Source: Ophioceras dolichostomum (Eukaryota > Ascomycota > Sordariomycetes > Magnaporthales > Ophioceraceae). From it: a stretch of 64,000 nt of DNA. The notes under the pieces were generated by a model. It saw only the letters and a program-made list of their open reading frames with translations, did no database searches and was not told the DNA's origin. Positions 23,757-34,500 of the stretch are shown here, in pieces. Every line of letters begins with the position of its first letter. Within the stretch, counting starts at the first letter, position 1. The stretch covers positions 156,711 to 220,710 of the forward strand of contig PYST01000020.1 of NCBI GenBank assembly GCA_003049485.1, in the 5' to 3' direction. The translations under genes were made by a program, and so were the position numbers.

Positions 23757-24953
23757 GTTGTTTGTTGTCTCCCAGACCGATCCCAAGAGTCTTGCGAGGG
23801 AGTCTTGCGAGGGGAGAAGCATCGACTGGACACCGGTCTCGGCGGCTTCGTCAACGGGTTCGGTCAACTCTTGTGTCCAGATCTCGCTGGTCTAGCCGGC
23901 CGGTGCCGGTCATCAACGCATCAGCGTCGTACGACTGACATCGCCAAGGCCCTCCTTTGCCTCGGACGCAGACCTGTTGAGCAGATCTCTTATCTCGTGA
24001 CTTATACCTAGAAGTGCACCAAGTGCGTTCCATGCACGGATACACTGACCGAGCAGCGGGGTTGGGGTTTGTCAAAAGGACGATGATGATACTGATAGCT
24101 CAGAAACGGACTTGAGTTTGTTAGCTAGGCAGAGAGGCACGGTCGTCCAGTGAGCACCGCCAAGGGAGCTTTACGAAGCCCACCGCCGTGCAAGGCAGAT
24201 TAGGAAGGTGGTACAGTTTGGTGATCTCAGAAATCTACAAGTTTATAGAACTCTCGAAGGATCAAACCTGTGAAACTCTGCCTTCATGCCTGCTTGATTT
24301 GGCTTGGTTCGGTGGTCCTCGAATCTGTCTTGGCATCAGTCCCCGCCGCCCGCGTTCTGCCTTGTGCCCACCCCCCAAAGTGCTGGGCCGTACCGGTGCA
24401 TGCCATGCACGATATGGATGAATCAGAAGCCAATGGTATCCACGCCGAAGAATCGATTCGGCTTGTCCGCTAGTCGGCCGCCGTGTCCGTTTACCCAAGA
24501 TTCGGATCAGATCCCACCCACTACCCCGCCTCCTTCAGGATCCCTGTACTTTGCCATGCGGGGGATGGAGGGCGAGCCAGAGCGGCATGTCCACGAATCA
24601 CACGCGCCGCTTGTGCGCGCGAGCGGTTATCTTGACGTCGGGCTTCTGCTACCGGCAGATACCTATCTCTGGACGAAGGCGTGGCGAAGCTTGTAGTATA
24701 GATCTTGGCTGGAGGTAAAAGGCCCGAGCCAGGGTCTGGGCATCTTGGTAGTGTCTGAATAACATCATCGCTGCCTTTGGATACACGTGGCTTGTGTATC
24801 ATGCATGATGCTCCGCCATGGCTCGTGGCGGCCACTGGTTGGGAACTTGTCTGAATCCGAGTATTAGATCTCGGTCACCGCCACTCTTTTGTGTGATCGT
24901 ACGAGTGTTGTTTTTACCGTTCGCCACTTAACCCTCTCTGCTCAAAGTTCAAC
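23757..24953. promoter_or_regulatory. Divergent promoter region between UstYa-type gene and RiPP precursor
   Basis: About 1.2 kb between the two start codons. No further coding region is supported. It should contain the promoters of both genes, consistent with co-regulation of precursor and modifying enzyme. Confidence 0.5.
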
Positions 24954-25577
24954 ATGCGTATCTCGACTGTATCTGCTCTCCTTGGGCTTGTCGCTGGCCT
25001 TGCCAGTGCGGCCCCCGCCCAGGCCAAGGAGGTCGACAGCCGTGAGGCTGCCCCTCAATTCTACGGTTAGTTTGTGTCGAGGAATACCCGCATCTCCAGA
25101 GCTGCCAGCTGACTTCTCCTCCAGACATCACCTACGTCGACAAGGTGAAGAAGCGCGAGGAGGCTGAGGGCAAGCGTCAGTTCTACGGTGAGTAGCTTCT
25201 CCCCGGGCTTTCCTATGATGAGCTGGCATACTGATGATGTCTCGTCATCAGACATCACCTACGTCGACAAGGCCAAGCGTGAGGAGGATACCGAGAAGAA
25301 GCGGCAGTTCTATGACATCACTTATGTCGATAAGCGCGCCGAGGCCGAGGAGAACAAGCGTGAGGCCAGCCCTGAGGAGGCCGAGAACAAGCGCCAGTTT
25401 TACGACATCACCTACGTGGACAAGGCTAAACGCGAGCAGGAAGCTGAGAACAAGCGCCAGTTCTACGACATCACCTACGTCGACAAGCGAAAGGAGGAGG
25501 AGCAGAAGCGCAAGGCCGACCCTCAGTTCTATGATATCACCTACGTCGACAAGCGTGCTGAGGAAAAGAAGGAGTGA
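24954..25577 (+). CDS. Secreted repeat precursor peptide of a ustiloxin/dikaritin-like RiPP
   Basis: Three exons, 24954-25065, 25125-25187 and 25252-25577, encode 166 residues. A clear signal peptide (MRISTVSALLGLVAGLASA) sends it to the secretory pathway. The rest is six exact copies of QFYDITYVDK separated by charged Glu/Lys-rich linkers with KR or KK dibasic sites, as in Kex2-processed UstA-like precursors. Copies 2-5 directly follow KR; copies 1 and 6 follow AP and DP instead. Both introns interrupt the repeat at the same base, within the Asp codon after Phe-Tyr, in copies 1 and 2. Each core has two Tyr residues, the usual targets of UstY crosslinking. UstYa-type genes flank it on both sides. 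The core differs from those I know (YAIG of ustiloxin B, FYYTGY of asperipin). The mature peptide ends are not determined. Confidence 0.93.
25056..25553 (+). repeat. Six copies of the QFYDITYVDK coding unit
   Basis: Copies lie at 25056-25065 plus 25125-25144, 25178-25187 plus 25252-25271, 25305-25334, 25395-25424, 25458-25487 and 25524-25553. The peptide is identical in all six, while synonymous codons differ (TAC/TAT, GAC/GAT, AAG throughout), indicating selection on the peptide and not only recent duplication. Linker lengths vary. Confidence 0.95.
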
Positions 25578-26397
25578 AGACGCTCAACTGTCGCGATAGA
25601 GATTTTGTCGGTGAGCAGGGCGGTCACGAGGTCGATTCTGTAGACGCATGTTGCCGTATCATCGTTTTCTCGTAGCAGGTAGATTACTGAGGTATGCAGT
25701 GAGAATCAATTCGTTTGAGCTGCGCCGCCCCCTCCCGTGTAAGTTACCACCACATTGGTACCTACTTTCGGCATCTATCCCGTCATAGGGAATTTTCCCA
25801 GCACCAAGACGAGGGGGATGAATAACGAACAACTCCCTCGTGCTCGCTTGACAAGAGGGGACTCTCTTATCAATCGATTGCTGATGTATGATGGAATAAG
25901 CGCTGTGCAAATCCCGCAATGTCGGGTGCGGACGGTGTTGGGTCACACACCTTCCTCTTCTGGTTGCACAGGAAGGATTGCCCTGCATGATGGGGAAAGA
26001 CGAAAACGAGCGGCACCGAACAGACTTTGCATGTAGTACTTGTATGGAGGAACTCGTGGTCATCGCCCCGCGCAGATCCCAAATTGTAGGTATCAAGTTG
26101 ACGGACTCGCCGTCGCACCTGGCAAGCATTAATGCTTCGTTCGCTTCACCCGCCTCGCCTCACGTGCCTCCCACCTACATGCTGCGAAAGCACAATCCGG
26201 ACAGCCAACGTAACGTCCCATCGACCACCCACCGGTAGTCTAGGTGAATCGTCATTCATCCAAATCTTTGCGTGCTCTCTAGGCTGGCCCAGTTGGTGGC
26301 TGTTCAGCTCTTGATCAGAGACACCATATTCTAAATCACTTACTTCTGCACCCGGCTGCCCTCCTTTAACGTATTGGAGCCTCACATCCCAAGAAAC
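25578..26397. other. Intergenic region between RiPP precursor and second UstYa-type gene
   Basis: About 820 bp with no supported gene; it contains the precursor 3' flank and the promoter of the downstream UstYa-type gene. Frames on either strand lack recognisable features. Confidence 0.5.
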
Positions 26398-27444
26398 ATG
26401 GAGCCGCGGGAAAAGCGAGTGAACTTCAAGGACGACGCGGGCAGCATAGACAGCAGTGACGACGACCCTGTCTCAACGACGTCTCCCGGCATCGACGAGA
26501 CGGATGTAGAGGAATCACTACTGTCTCGAGATGGCAGCAGCAGCACTGGTATCCGCAGAAGATCTTGGAGGACAGCTCCTTTGTCCACACGCGTTCTCTT
26601 CTCGGCCACACTCCTAAATGTCGTTCTGTTCTCGGTGTCTGTCTTCATGATAGTAACATCACTGAAGAGAACAAGCGGCGGCACATTATCAGACCAAGAT
26701 CTCTGGAGGGCTACGTCGTACTACTGTAGGTGCTCCTACTCCTGGGGCTATGTAAATTCAGCACTGACTGTCACTAACTCCCTGCTATACGGCTAAATAG
26801 CCCCCGTATTCGACCGCTTCACCATCCCAAAAGTCAACCGCGCAACCAACGGCACCTTCTGGGACACCGACCCCCCCTCGATCTGGCGAGTCCGCACGGG
26901 CGCCGCGGCCGACGCGGCCTGGGAATCGATCGGGAGCAACATCACGCCCATAATCATCTCCTCACAGGACGTCCGGCGTCTAGGCAAAGACCCGACCACG
27001 GCCGTGAAGGCCCCCCCCTCGCTACAGCTCGGCGACGACGCCTACATCGCAGGTATGGACGTGTTCCACCACCTGCACTGCCTCGACAAGCTGCGCATGG
27101 AGATCTCCTACGCCCACTACCACGAGGCCGCGGAGGGGCCCAGCCCCGGGTCGGATCTGCACAGGGCGCATATCGACCACTGCGTGGACGTGCTGGCGCA
27201 GGCGTTGAGGTGTGCGGGCAGCGTGGACATGGTGACGTTCAACTGGGTCGAGGGGCACAGGCTGCCGCAGCCTGATTTTAACAATCGGAAGGTTTGCAGG
27301 GACTTTGAGGCGCTAAGGGGGTGGACGGTGCGGAATGGCGTGGATGGTGAGGCTTTCTTTAAGGCGGCGGGTGGGGGCCCGCCGGAGGGGGCGGTTGTTG
27401 TGAAGGAGTTTAGGCCGAAGCATCAGGGGGGTTCGGGTAGGTGA
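26398..27444 (+). CDS. UstYa/UstYb-type DUF3328 oxidative cyclase (second copy)
   Basis: Two exons, 26398-26725 and 26801-27444, join as TACTACT|CCCCCG to give 323 residues. The N-terminal cytosolic region is about 65 residues and Asp/Ser-rich. One transmembrane helix follows (VLFSATLLNVVLFSVSVFMI), then a lumenal domain. The signature motifs are VFHHLHCLDKLR and HIDHCVDVLAQALRC. Compared with the first copy it has a longer N-terminus and an extra stretch between the motifs (HYHEAAEGPSPGSDLHRA), so this is not a recent duplicate. Ustiloxin needs two such proteins, UstYa and UstYb, acting together; this pair around one precursor mirrors that arrangement. The frame is open slightly upstream through a TTG codon, but the first ATG is 26398. 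Confidence 0.92.
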
Positions 27445-28054
27445 AGGACTACGTTGGATGGCGTGGAAGTCTCAGCTGCAGAGTGTGCAGAACATTGGTG
27501 TTTTGCCCTCTGAATCTGGTGGGTTGCAAGGACGTACTAATATGTACTGCCGATGACCGGCTCATGTCCACCCTCCTATATCGAGCTAAGGTTTATCTAC
27601 TACTGTTGCAGTCTGACTGCATATATAGGGGTACTCTCGCGGGCTGTTGTGTGACGTCGGTAGCTGTTGAATAGCACATGCCCTGCAGCAAGGGTGCTTT
27701 GTTGTTACCCTTGCGTTCCTTGCTTCTAGTGCTCAAGGCGGCAGTCAATATAGGGCCTGAATAAGTACTCAAGGGCTGCCTCATGGCGCTCCCTACCTAG
27801 TTATCCTAGCTGCATAGCTACTAGTGTCTCCGAGGCATGCACAAGTAGTTGTGGCCCCTGTTGCAACGGTTTGTCAGGTGGACTTGTATGGGATGTACCC
27901 TTATTTATGCATAAAGGGCAAGTCTCGCGCTTCACCCTCCCAGCTCACGTCTCTCACACTCATCACTTAGAAACATCGGAGTGCCCAGTCACTACCAGTA
28001 GTGCTATCACTCACTATCTGCCCTTGCTATCTCTAAACACATATCTCCCCTCTA
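27445..28054. other. Intergenic region, convergent 3' ends
   Basis: About 600 bp between the convergent second UstYa-type gene and the aminotransferase gene. It is more AT-rich than its neighbours. No gene recognised. Confidence 0.5.
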
Positions 28055-29662
28055 CTACAGATCGAGGGCCTTGGCAATCCTCGCCAGCCCGAGCTCTAGG
28101 TTATGCCTAGGCTGAGTGAAGACAATGCGGAAACACCCCGGTACCTCGCTCCCGAACTCCTTTCCTCCGACTAGATACACCTTCTCGGCAAGCAAGCGAT
28201 AGTGAATCTCGTCTTCGACGTCTGTCTCAGAGTTGCCGTTGAATCGGCACTCCTGCGAGTCGACCGATGCGCCCTGGTCCGTCAACCAGGCACTGTGGAC
28301 GGTTCCGTTAGTTCCGTTGGCGCTGATACCGTTGGAATGAGAAGTACTAGTAGTACCATTCGTAGCTTTGCTGCTGGCGCCATTTGAACCCCCGTTCATC
28401 TCGTGCGTCCCGTTCACCACCCCGTTCAATCCGTGGGACCCGTTCTTGTTGGTCCCGTTTGCGGTCCCATCCGAGGTTCCGTTGGTATGTTGGCCTCGCA
28501 TCTTCCGCAGCTTCCACGCAGCCCCCAGATCCGCCCACACGAACAGCCCCGCGTTCGTGCCCCCGAGGAACGGCACGCCGAACCGATCCAGCCAGTCCGT
28601 CACGACCGCGTAGTTCTCCGCGATGCGAAGTCTGTTCTCCGCAACGTACCTGGAGACGAACGTGTGGTCCTCGAGGATCACGCAGGCGACGTGGTCCAGG
28701 AACGCCGCCGGGTACGAATATGGTGCGTGCGCGTCCAGCGCGGCGACGAGGGCAGGGTTCGCCTGCGAGACGACGCAGCCGATGCGAAGGCCGTTGCCGC
28801 CGAAGTCTTTGCTTAGTCCCCATAGGACGTGGAGGAGGGCGGGGTCGATGATGCCTGATGGGTTGATGGATAAGGCGGACGTGAAGTTAGGAGTACTGCC
28901 GGTGGGTGCGGACGTGGATGCTGTTGAGGTGGAAGTGTTGGAGGAAGAATCCTCCTCGAGTGCGTGAGAGTGAGGAGGGTCGAACACGGATAGCGCGTAC
29001 ACCTCATCCACCACGATGTGCAGGCGGTGTCGGTCGCACAGCCGCATTAGTGCCTCCAGCACATCGCGCGGGTAGCACCTGCCCAGAGGGTTGTGCGGGT
29101 TGCATAGCAGCAAGGCGCGCACTCGGATACCTCGGGCCTTGGCATCTAGCAGGGCGGCTTCGTACGCGGCCACTGCAGCCACGGAGAGCGGGTCGACGGT
29201 GGGGCCGAACGACACGGCGATGGTGCGGATCCCCGCCCGGTCCCCGATCTCCGAGGGGAAGGCCGTATAGTAGGGCCGGCCCAAGAGGAAGGCGTCCTCC
29301 GGGTCACCAAGTTCGAAAGCGATACGCTCAAGCGAGCCGGTGACGCCGGCCGAGACACTTATGTGGGAGGCGTGCACTGGAGTGTGGGGGCTGAACGCCG
29401 GTTGACTGTTGAAGAAAGATGCTAACGCGGATCGCAACCTGGCGCTCCCGTTCGGGCCCTCGCCGTACGAGAGCGCGGTGCGTGGTGGGTTGAAGTTCCG
29501 CTTGATATGCTCGATCAGCTCGGCCTGCATGAGACAGTTCTCGGCCGTGCCCAGGTTGATGAAGCCGGTGAGGTTCAAGTCTGGGCAGTACGAGTTGGCC
29601 ATGACATCCCAGAGTAGCTCCCGCCGCCGAAGCGACGCCTTGGTTCCCCGAGAGGACAGCAT
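28055..29662 (-). CDS. PLP-dependent aminotransferase, ACC-synthase-like (fold type I)
   Basis: Intronless, 535 residues. Fold-type-I motifs are present: ALSYGEGPNGSARLRSAL, CNPHNPLGRCYP (NPxNPxG), DEVYALSVFD and the PLP lysine in LSKDFGGNGLRIG (Lys285). The C-terminal FRIVF block carries the Arg expected to bind the substrate carboxylate. An unusual insertion of about 85 residues at roughly 390-475 is made of Asn-Gly-Thr/Ser repeats, placed between two conserved blocks and probably a surface loop. Fungal members labelled ACC-synthase-like are often aminotransferases of secondary metabolism. It could supply a cyclic imine from lysine for the SwnK-type synthase (SwnA-like role) or modify the RiPP N-terminus; the sequence does not decide. 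It lies between the second UstYa-type gene and the ABC transporter. Confidence 0.88.
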   Translation of the reverse strand: MLSSRGTKASLRRRELLWDVMANSYCPDLNLTGFINLGTAENCLMQAELIEHIKRNFNPPRTALSYGEGPNGSARLRSALASFFNSQPAFSPHTPVHASHISVSAGVTGSLERIAFELGDPEDAFLLGRPYYTAFPSEIGDRAGIRTIAVSFGPTVDPLSVAAVAAYEAALLDAKARGIRVRALLLCNPHNPLGRCYPRDVLEALMRLCDRHRLHIVVDEVYALSVFDPPHSHALEEDSSSNTSTSTASTSAPTGSTPNFTSALSINPSGIIDPALLHVLWGLSKDFGGNGLRIGCVVSQANPALVAALDAHAPYSYPAAFLDHVACVILEDHTFVSRYVAENRLRIAENYAVVTDWLDRFGVPFLGGTNAGLFVWADLGAAWKLRKMRGQHTNGTSDGTANGTNKNGSHGLNGVVNGTHEMNGGSNGASSKATNGTTSTSHSNGISANGTNGTVHSAWLTDQGASVDSQECRFNGNSETDVEDEIHYRLLAEKVYLVGGKEFGSEVPGCFRIVFTQPRHNLELGLARIAKALDL

Positions 29663-29854
29663 CGCGTGATTGAGGTGGATGGATGAGGTAATTGGCTAGA
29701 AGCCTACTAGTAGGGCTTGGTAGGGGTCCGCTGCCGTGAGGTTCAGACGTTAGCAGTCTCGATAAGGCGTGGTTGAGGAGTAGTATGAGAGTGTCAGAAC
29801 GCACGAAGTGTCGGCGCGAGATAAGGACTGGTCCGGTTCTCCCTCTCACTGAGG

Positions 29855-29893
29855 TCAGGGGCAAAGTCAGGGGCAAAGTCAAGGGCAAAGTCA
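29855..29893. repeat. 12-bp tandem repeat, three copies
   Basis: TCAGGGGCAAAG occurs twice exactly and once with one mismatch, head to tail, just upstream of the aminotransferase start. Confidence 0.9.
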
Positions 29894-30889
29894 GATGTCA
29901 ACGATGTAGTGTGGGCAATAGGCATATCGCAATGAGGCATGCCGTCTTCGGACTCTGTCATTGCCGCCTTGTATCCCGGGAGGAAGGAGCAAGTTGCATG
30001 AGCATGGGCGGTAGAGTATTCGAGTCCAAATAATATTCCGCTTCATTCTGTGTCCATCCAACTTCTCTCGAATACAACATTCGCCTCAACGCGTACAACA
30101 TCCATGTGATGCAGGTTTGCATATTTGGTCACAATTCAAGACCAGACGCCCTTACCAAAGTACAGTACAGCCTACCTGCTCAGCGATACATCGTAGGTTC
30201 CGTCCATGCGTGCAGGTAGTTGATACAGGCTCAGCGAGGGGGCACGAGGCGCTTGAGCCAAGTTCTCTTCGAGATACTAGTATTCTGTACCCCGAAGTCT
30301 AGGTAGGTAGTTACACCGGACTCTTCACACTCGATCGGAGTTGTGCAATAGACTCCAACGTCCGAGGGACCCACGCGGTGTTAGTCCGAGACTTTGCCAC
30401 GACAAGGTATATCTTGCCGGTAGATAGTAGGCAATAATTAACGCACGTGCCTTGAAGTTTTAATGACCGTACCTTACTTAGTATCGTGACAAACCTCCGT
30501 CCACCTGAATCCTCCGTGAGAATGGCATGAGCGCTTGGCAGTTCCAACCGATAAGAAGCCACGGTTCGTGTGGAGACGGACCGCTCTGCCGAGGACGGCG
30601 AGGCTGATGCTGACCGACAGACGCCGGGCCGTTACCGGTTAGGTCGGGGCGCTTCCGGGAAAAAGAGGAGTGAGTGAGTTACATCCACATAAGCGAATCC
30701 GATTCGATGCGGAACATGGAAACAAAAATGGAAGGATTTCTGACGCAATGAGACCATAGTCTCGTGTATTCCTATCCAACCCCATTTTTGAGGATGAACA
30801 AGCAAATATTGACCAATTGGCGGAGAGGAAGTCCCCCGTTATGCCTATCACTCACACTGCTAGCTAGTACGGAATCGGCTTGAAGTTTC

Positions 30890-30919
30890 AACCGATTGAA
30901 CTCGAACCGATTGAACTCG
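30890..30919. repeat. Perfect 15-bp direct repeat, two copies
   Basis: AACCGATTGAACTCG is repeated twice back to back about 610 bp upstream of the ABC transporter start. It could be a regulatory element or simple slippage. Confidence 0.9.
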
Positions 30920-31529
30920 AGTCTTGTCATCCCCGTGTTCCACTCGGCCGAGGAGACCGACGCATTCGACCGTGGCGACGTACAGGTACGGACTACCACC
31001 TCATCTCCACGTCGGACCGTGTATGTTACCAAATCCGGACTTTCATGCGAACAATGGATAGGTACTTACCTAGGTACCTACTGATGCCTACTGCGGAGCC
31101 GCTGATCAACCCCCGGCTCGTCATCATCACCACATTCAAAATCCTTCCAGCCTTAACGTGACGACCTTGGCAGAGTACATGTACCTCTACTTGCAGGGCT
31201 ACGAGGCCAAGGACCCACGATGATACCATTACAACAGTCGTTCGACGATGAAGCGGCAGGCTTGTGATGACCCCTATTCCCTAGTAAACTACGGTGAGAC
31301 GTGCGGGTTCGGACACATTCTTCATCGCGATGATGACCAAACCACCCAACCGGCCAGCCCCCCTTCTTCTTTTGTCGAGGTGTAAAAGCAGCTGCAGGTG
31401 TGCGACCACGATGCATATTGCCCTCCCTTTTCGCGCCGTCACTCCGCATAGTCACTCTGCATGCATAGGAAGGCACGCTGCATGCAGCAAGCACTTACAC
31501 ACTCGCTCTCGGCCGCCATTCAAGCCTTC

Positions 31530-34500
31530 ATGGTCGACGCCATGACGGAGTCACACTCACTATACTACTGTCCAAGTGACTACACCTTCGGACCAGCGGT
31601 ATCGGACGACAACGGCAGCAACCGCAGAGGCAACTTCGACTTCACCGTCACGTTCGAGAACATCGTGCTGTCGACTGTGCCGTCATCACTGTGCCTCGCC
31701 TTAGCACTCTTCCGGATATGGCATCTTTCCTACCACGCCAAGGTCTCGTCCAGAAGCTCTGATCGGAGATCACAGCGACTGTTGGTCCTCAAGCTCACAT
31801 TCGGCGTCGCATACTGCGCTCTGACTCTGGCCGTCCTTATCGTGGGCACGCAGCTGCACCACCAATGGCCACAGCCACACTTCGCGGATGAGCCTGAGCC
31901 TCGGCTATCAACGACAGCCCGCGCAGTAGCGTTCGTCCTATCGGCAGCGTTGCTTCCCCTGAGCGTCCTGGAACACCGACGCGCCGCAAGACCATCATTC
32001 CTACTGGGCATCTACCTGCTGTTCTCCACGTTACTGGATGCAGCCCAAGTACGCACGCGATGGCTTATCTCCGCTGGAGCTGGGGACGGAACCGGGACTG
32101 GAGCCGGAGCTGAAGCCGGACGCGGCGTGCTGCTGCTGGTGGGAGTACTGGCGAGGCTCAGCACAGCGGCGGTGGCGACCAAGTTCGTGTGGCTGATAGC
32201 GGAGAGCCAGAGGAAGAAGACACCATCAGGCTCAACTGCAGGCTCCACGGGAGAAGGGTTACCGGCCTTGGAAAAGACCTCGGGCCTGTTCGGGCTGGTG
32301 GCATACACTTGGCTCAACGACCTGTTTCGTCGAGGCTACTCCCACGTGCTCTACCTCCACGACCTACCAAGGCTTGATGGGCAGCTTTCCACAGACGTTT
32401 TGCACCAGAAGCTCGTGGCTAAGACATATCATGCTGCTGCAGGAGACCTGTCTCGGAAGTTCGGGCTGGCCAAGCTGATGGCCCGGACGTTCTGGAGACC
32501 ACTGCTCCTACCCGTACTCCCCCGCCTGGCCCTGGTGGGCTTCCGGCTCTGCCAGCCCTTCCTAGTGCATGCCCTCCTGCACCACATGGAACAATCTGAC
32601 CACTCGGCCACAGACACGTCCTGGAAGAACGCGGGATACGGCTTCATCGGCGCAGCGGTGCTCATCTACTTCGGCGTGGCCGCCTCCACGTCGCTCTACT
32701 GGTACGCGCACGAGCGGTTCCAGTGCATGGCTCGCGGCGCTCTCGTCTCCGCCATCTTCGAGACCCTCACCGCCCTGCGCGCCGCGGACGTCTCCGCGGG
32801 TGACAACGCGGCCGTGACGCTGATGAGCACCGACGTCGAGCGCATCCGCGTCGGCCTCCTGCACCTGCACGAGTTCTGGGCCACGCCGGTCGAGGCCGCG
32901 CTCGCGAGCTGGCTGCTGTACACGCACCTGGGCGTGGCGTTCGTAGCGCCGCTCGCGGTCGTCGCGGCGTCCGTGGTCGGGTCGTCGCTGCTGAACAGAT
33001 ACACGGGCGCCCGGCAGAGGAGGTGGATGGAGGCCATACAGGCGCGCGTGTCGGAGACGGCGCATGTGCTGGTCAACATCAAGCAGCTCAAGATTTCTAG
33101 TCTGGTGGGGCCCGTGGAGGAGTCGACGCAGCAGCTGAGGGTCGACGAGATGCGCGCCGCGACGCGGTTCCGCAGGCTGTACGTCGGCAACATGGCGTTT
33201 GGGTTTGCGCCGATGGCGCTGTGCCCGCTTATCACGTTTGCGGTGACGGCGCGCACGCTGGACACGGGGACGGTGTTCACGAGCCTGGCGTACCTCGTGC
33301 TGCTGGCTGATCCACTCGGGTTTTTGTTCGGCGAGATTCCGTACCTGCTCGCCGCGTTTACGTCGTTGGGCAGGATTCAGGTGTTCTTGGCGGGTAAGCA
33401 TCAGATTGATCCGCGCCGTTTTGGCTGTGGTGATGATGGTGATGATGAGAACTCGGGGACAGGCGGCGACGGCAACGCCGCCACAGAAGAGCTCGGGAGC
33501 TCAAAAGGTGGCCCGGGAGTCACCCTTCGTGACGCAAGCGTGGGCTGGACGGAGGAGGATGGAGCGCCGCTATTCAGGGGTATCAGCGTCAAAATCCCTC
33601 CCGCAGGTCTCACCATCGTCGTCGGGCCTGTGGGGTCCGGCAAGTCCACCCTTTGCAAAGCGCTCCTCGCCGAAGTCCCGTTGCTGAGCGGCGAGGACGT
33701 GGACATCACGTCGTCGAGAGACGAGTTCTGGCCTGCATTCTCCGACCAGACGCCGTACGTCCACAACGGCACCATCCGCGACAACATTATCGGCAGCTCT
33801 GCGGGCCGCTTCGACGAAGGACGCTACCGAGAGGCGATCGAGTCCACGGCGCTGGCGCCGGACCTGAAAATTCTTTCGAAGGGTGACCTCACCGTCGTGG
33901 GTAGTAGCGGAACGACCCTCAGTGGCGGCCAGAAGCAGCGCATATCGATGGCGCGGGCGCTGTACCACCACCGCGCGAACTTTTACGTGCTCGACGACTC
34001 GCTCAGCGGTCTTGACGCAGACACGGAGCTGGAGGTCTTTGTACGCTGTCTCGGTCCAGGAGGAGTCCTGAGTCGGCGGAGGGCTACAGTCGTGTTCGCG
34101 ACGCACAATACCATGTTTCTGCCCTTAGCGCAGCACATCATTGCGCTCGGGGGAGACGGTACGATCGACTACCAAGGCGATTACACTGGACTCTGCCTGT
34201 CGGGATTGTATCCCTCCTACAGTGGACCGACATCATCGTCTCTGAAGTTTGCCGCATCAGATGAGACTCTCCGAGAGACCGTGTCTCAAGAAGTGGTACC
34301 TCCGACGACCGGCTCATCAACATCACCATCACCCGACCGACAATCAGCACAACAAGCGCTGACACCAACAACAGCTGGTACTAGCTTCCTATCTGAAAAG
34401 GACAGGATGACAGGCAACATTGCCGTGTACCGGTATTACCTCGCCTCCCTCGGCAAGATCTCCATCGTGCTCTTCCTCCTCTTCGGTCTGGGCTGGGGCT

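Larger units (their letters stand above)
29663..31529. promoter_or_regulatory. Divergent intergenic region between aminotransferase and ABC transporter
   Basis: About 1.9 kb with the promoters of both genes. It includes a 12-bp tandem repeat (29855-29893) and a perfect 15-bp direct repeat (30890-30919), plus scattered TACCTAGGTA-type motifs near 30300 and 31060-31080. No supported coding region. Confidence 0.5.

Noticed and set aside
24954..25577. Alpha-factor-type mating pheromone precursor
   Set aside because: KR-separated repeats also occur in pheromone precursors, but the unit lacks a pheromone-like sequence and the flanking UstYa-type genes point to a RiPP.
25234..25599. Ser/Thr/Arg-rich frame overlapping the precursor repeats
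   Set aside because: An alternate frame of the repeat region; the QFYDITYVDK frame is conserved by synonymous changes and has the signal peptide.
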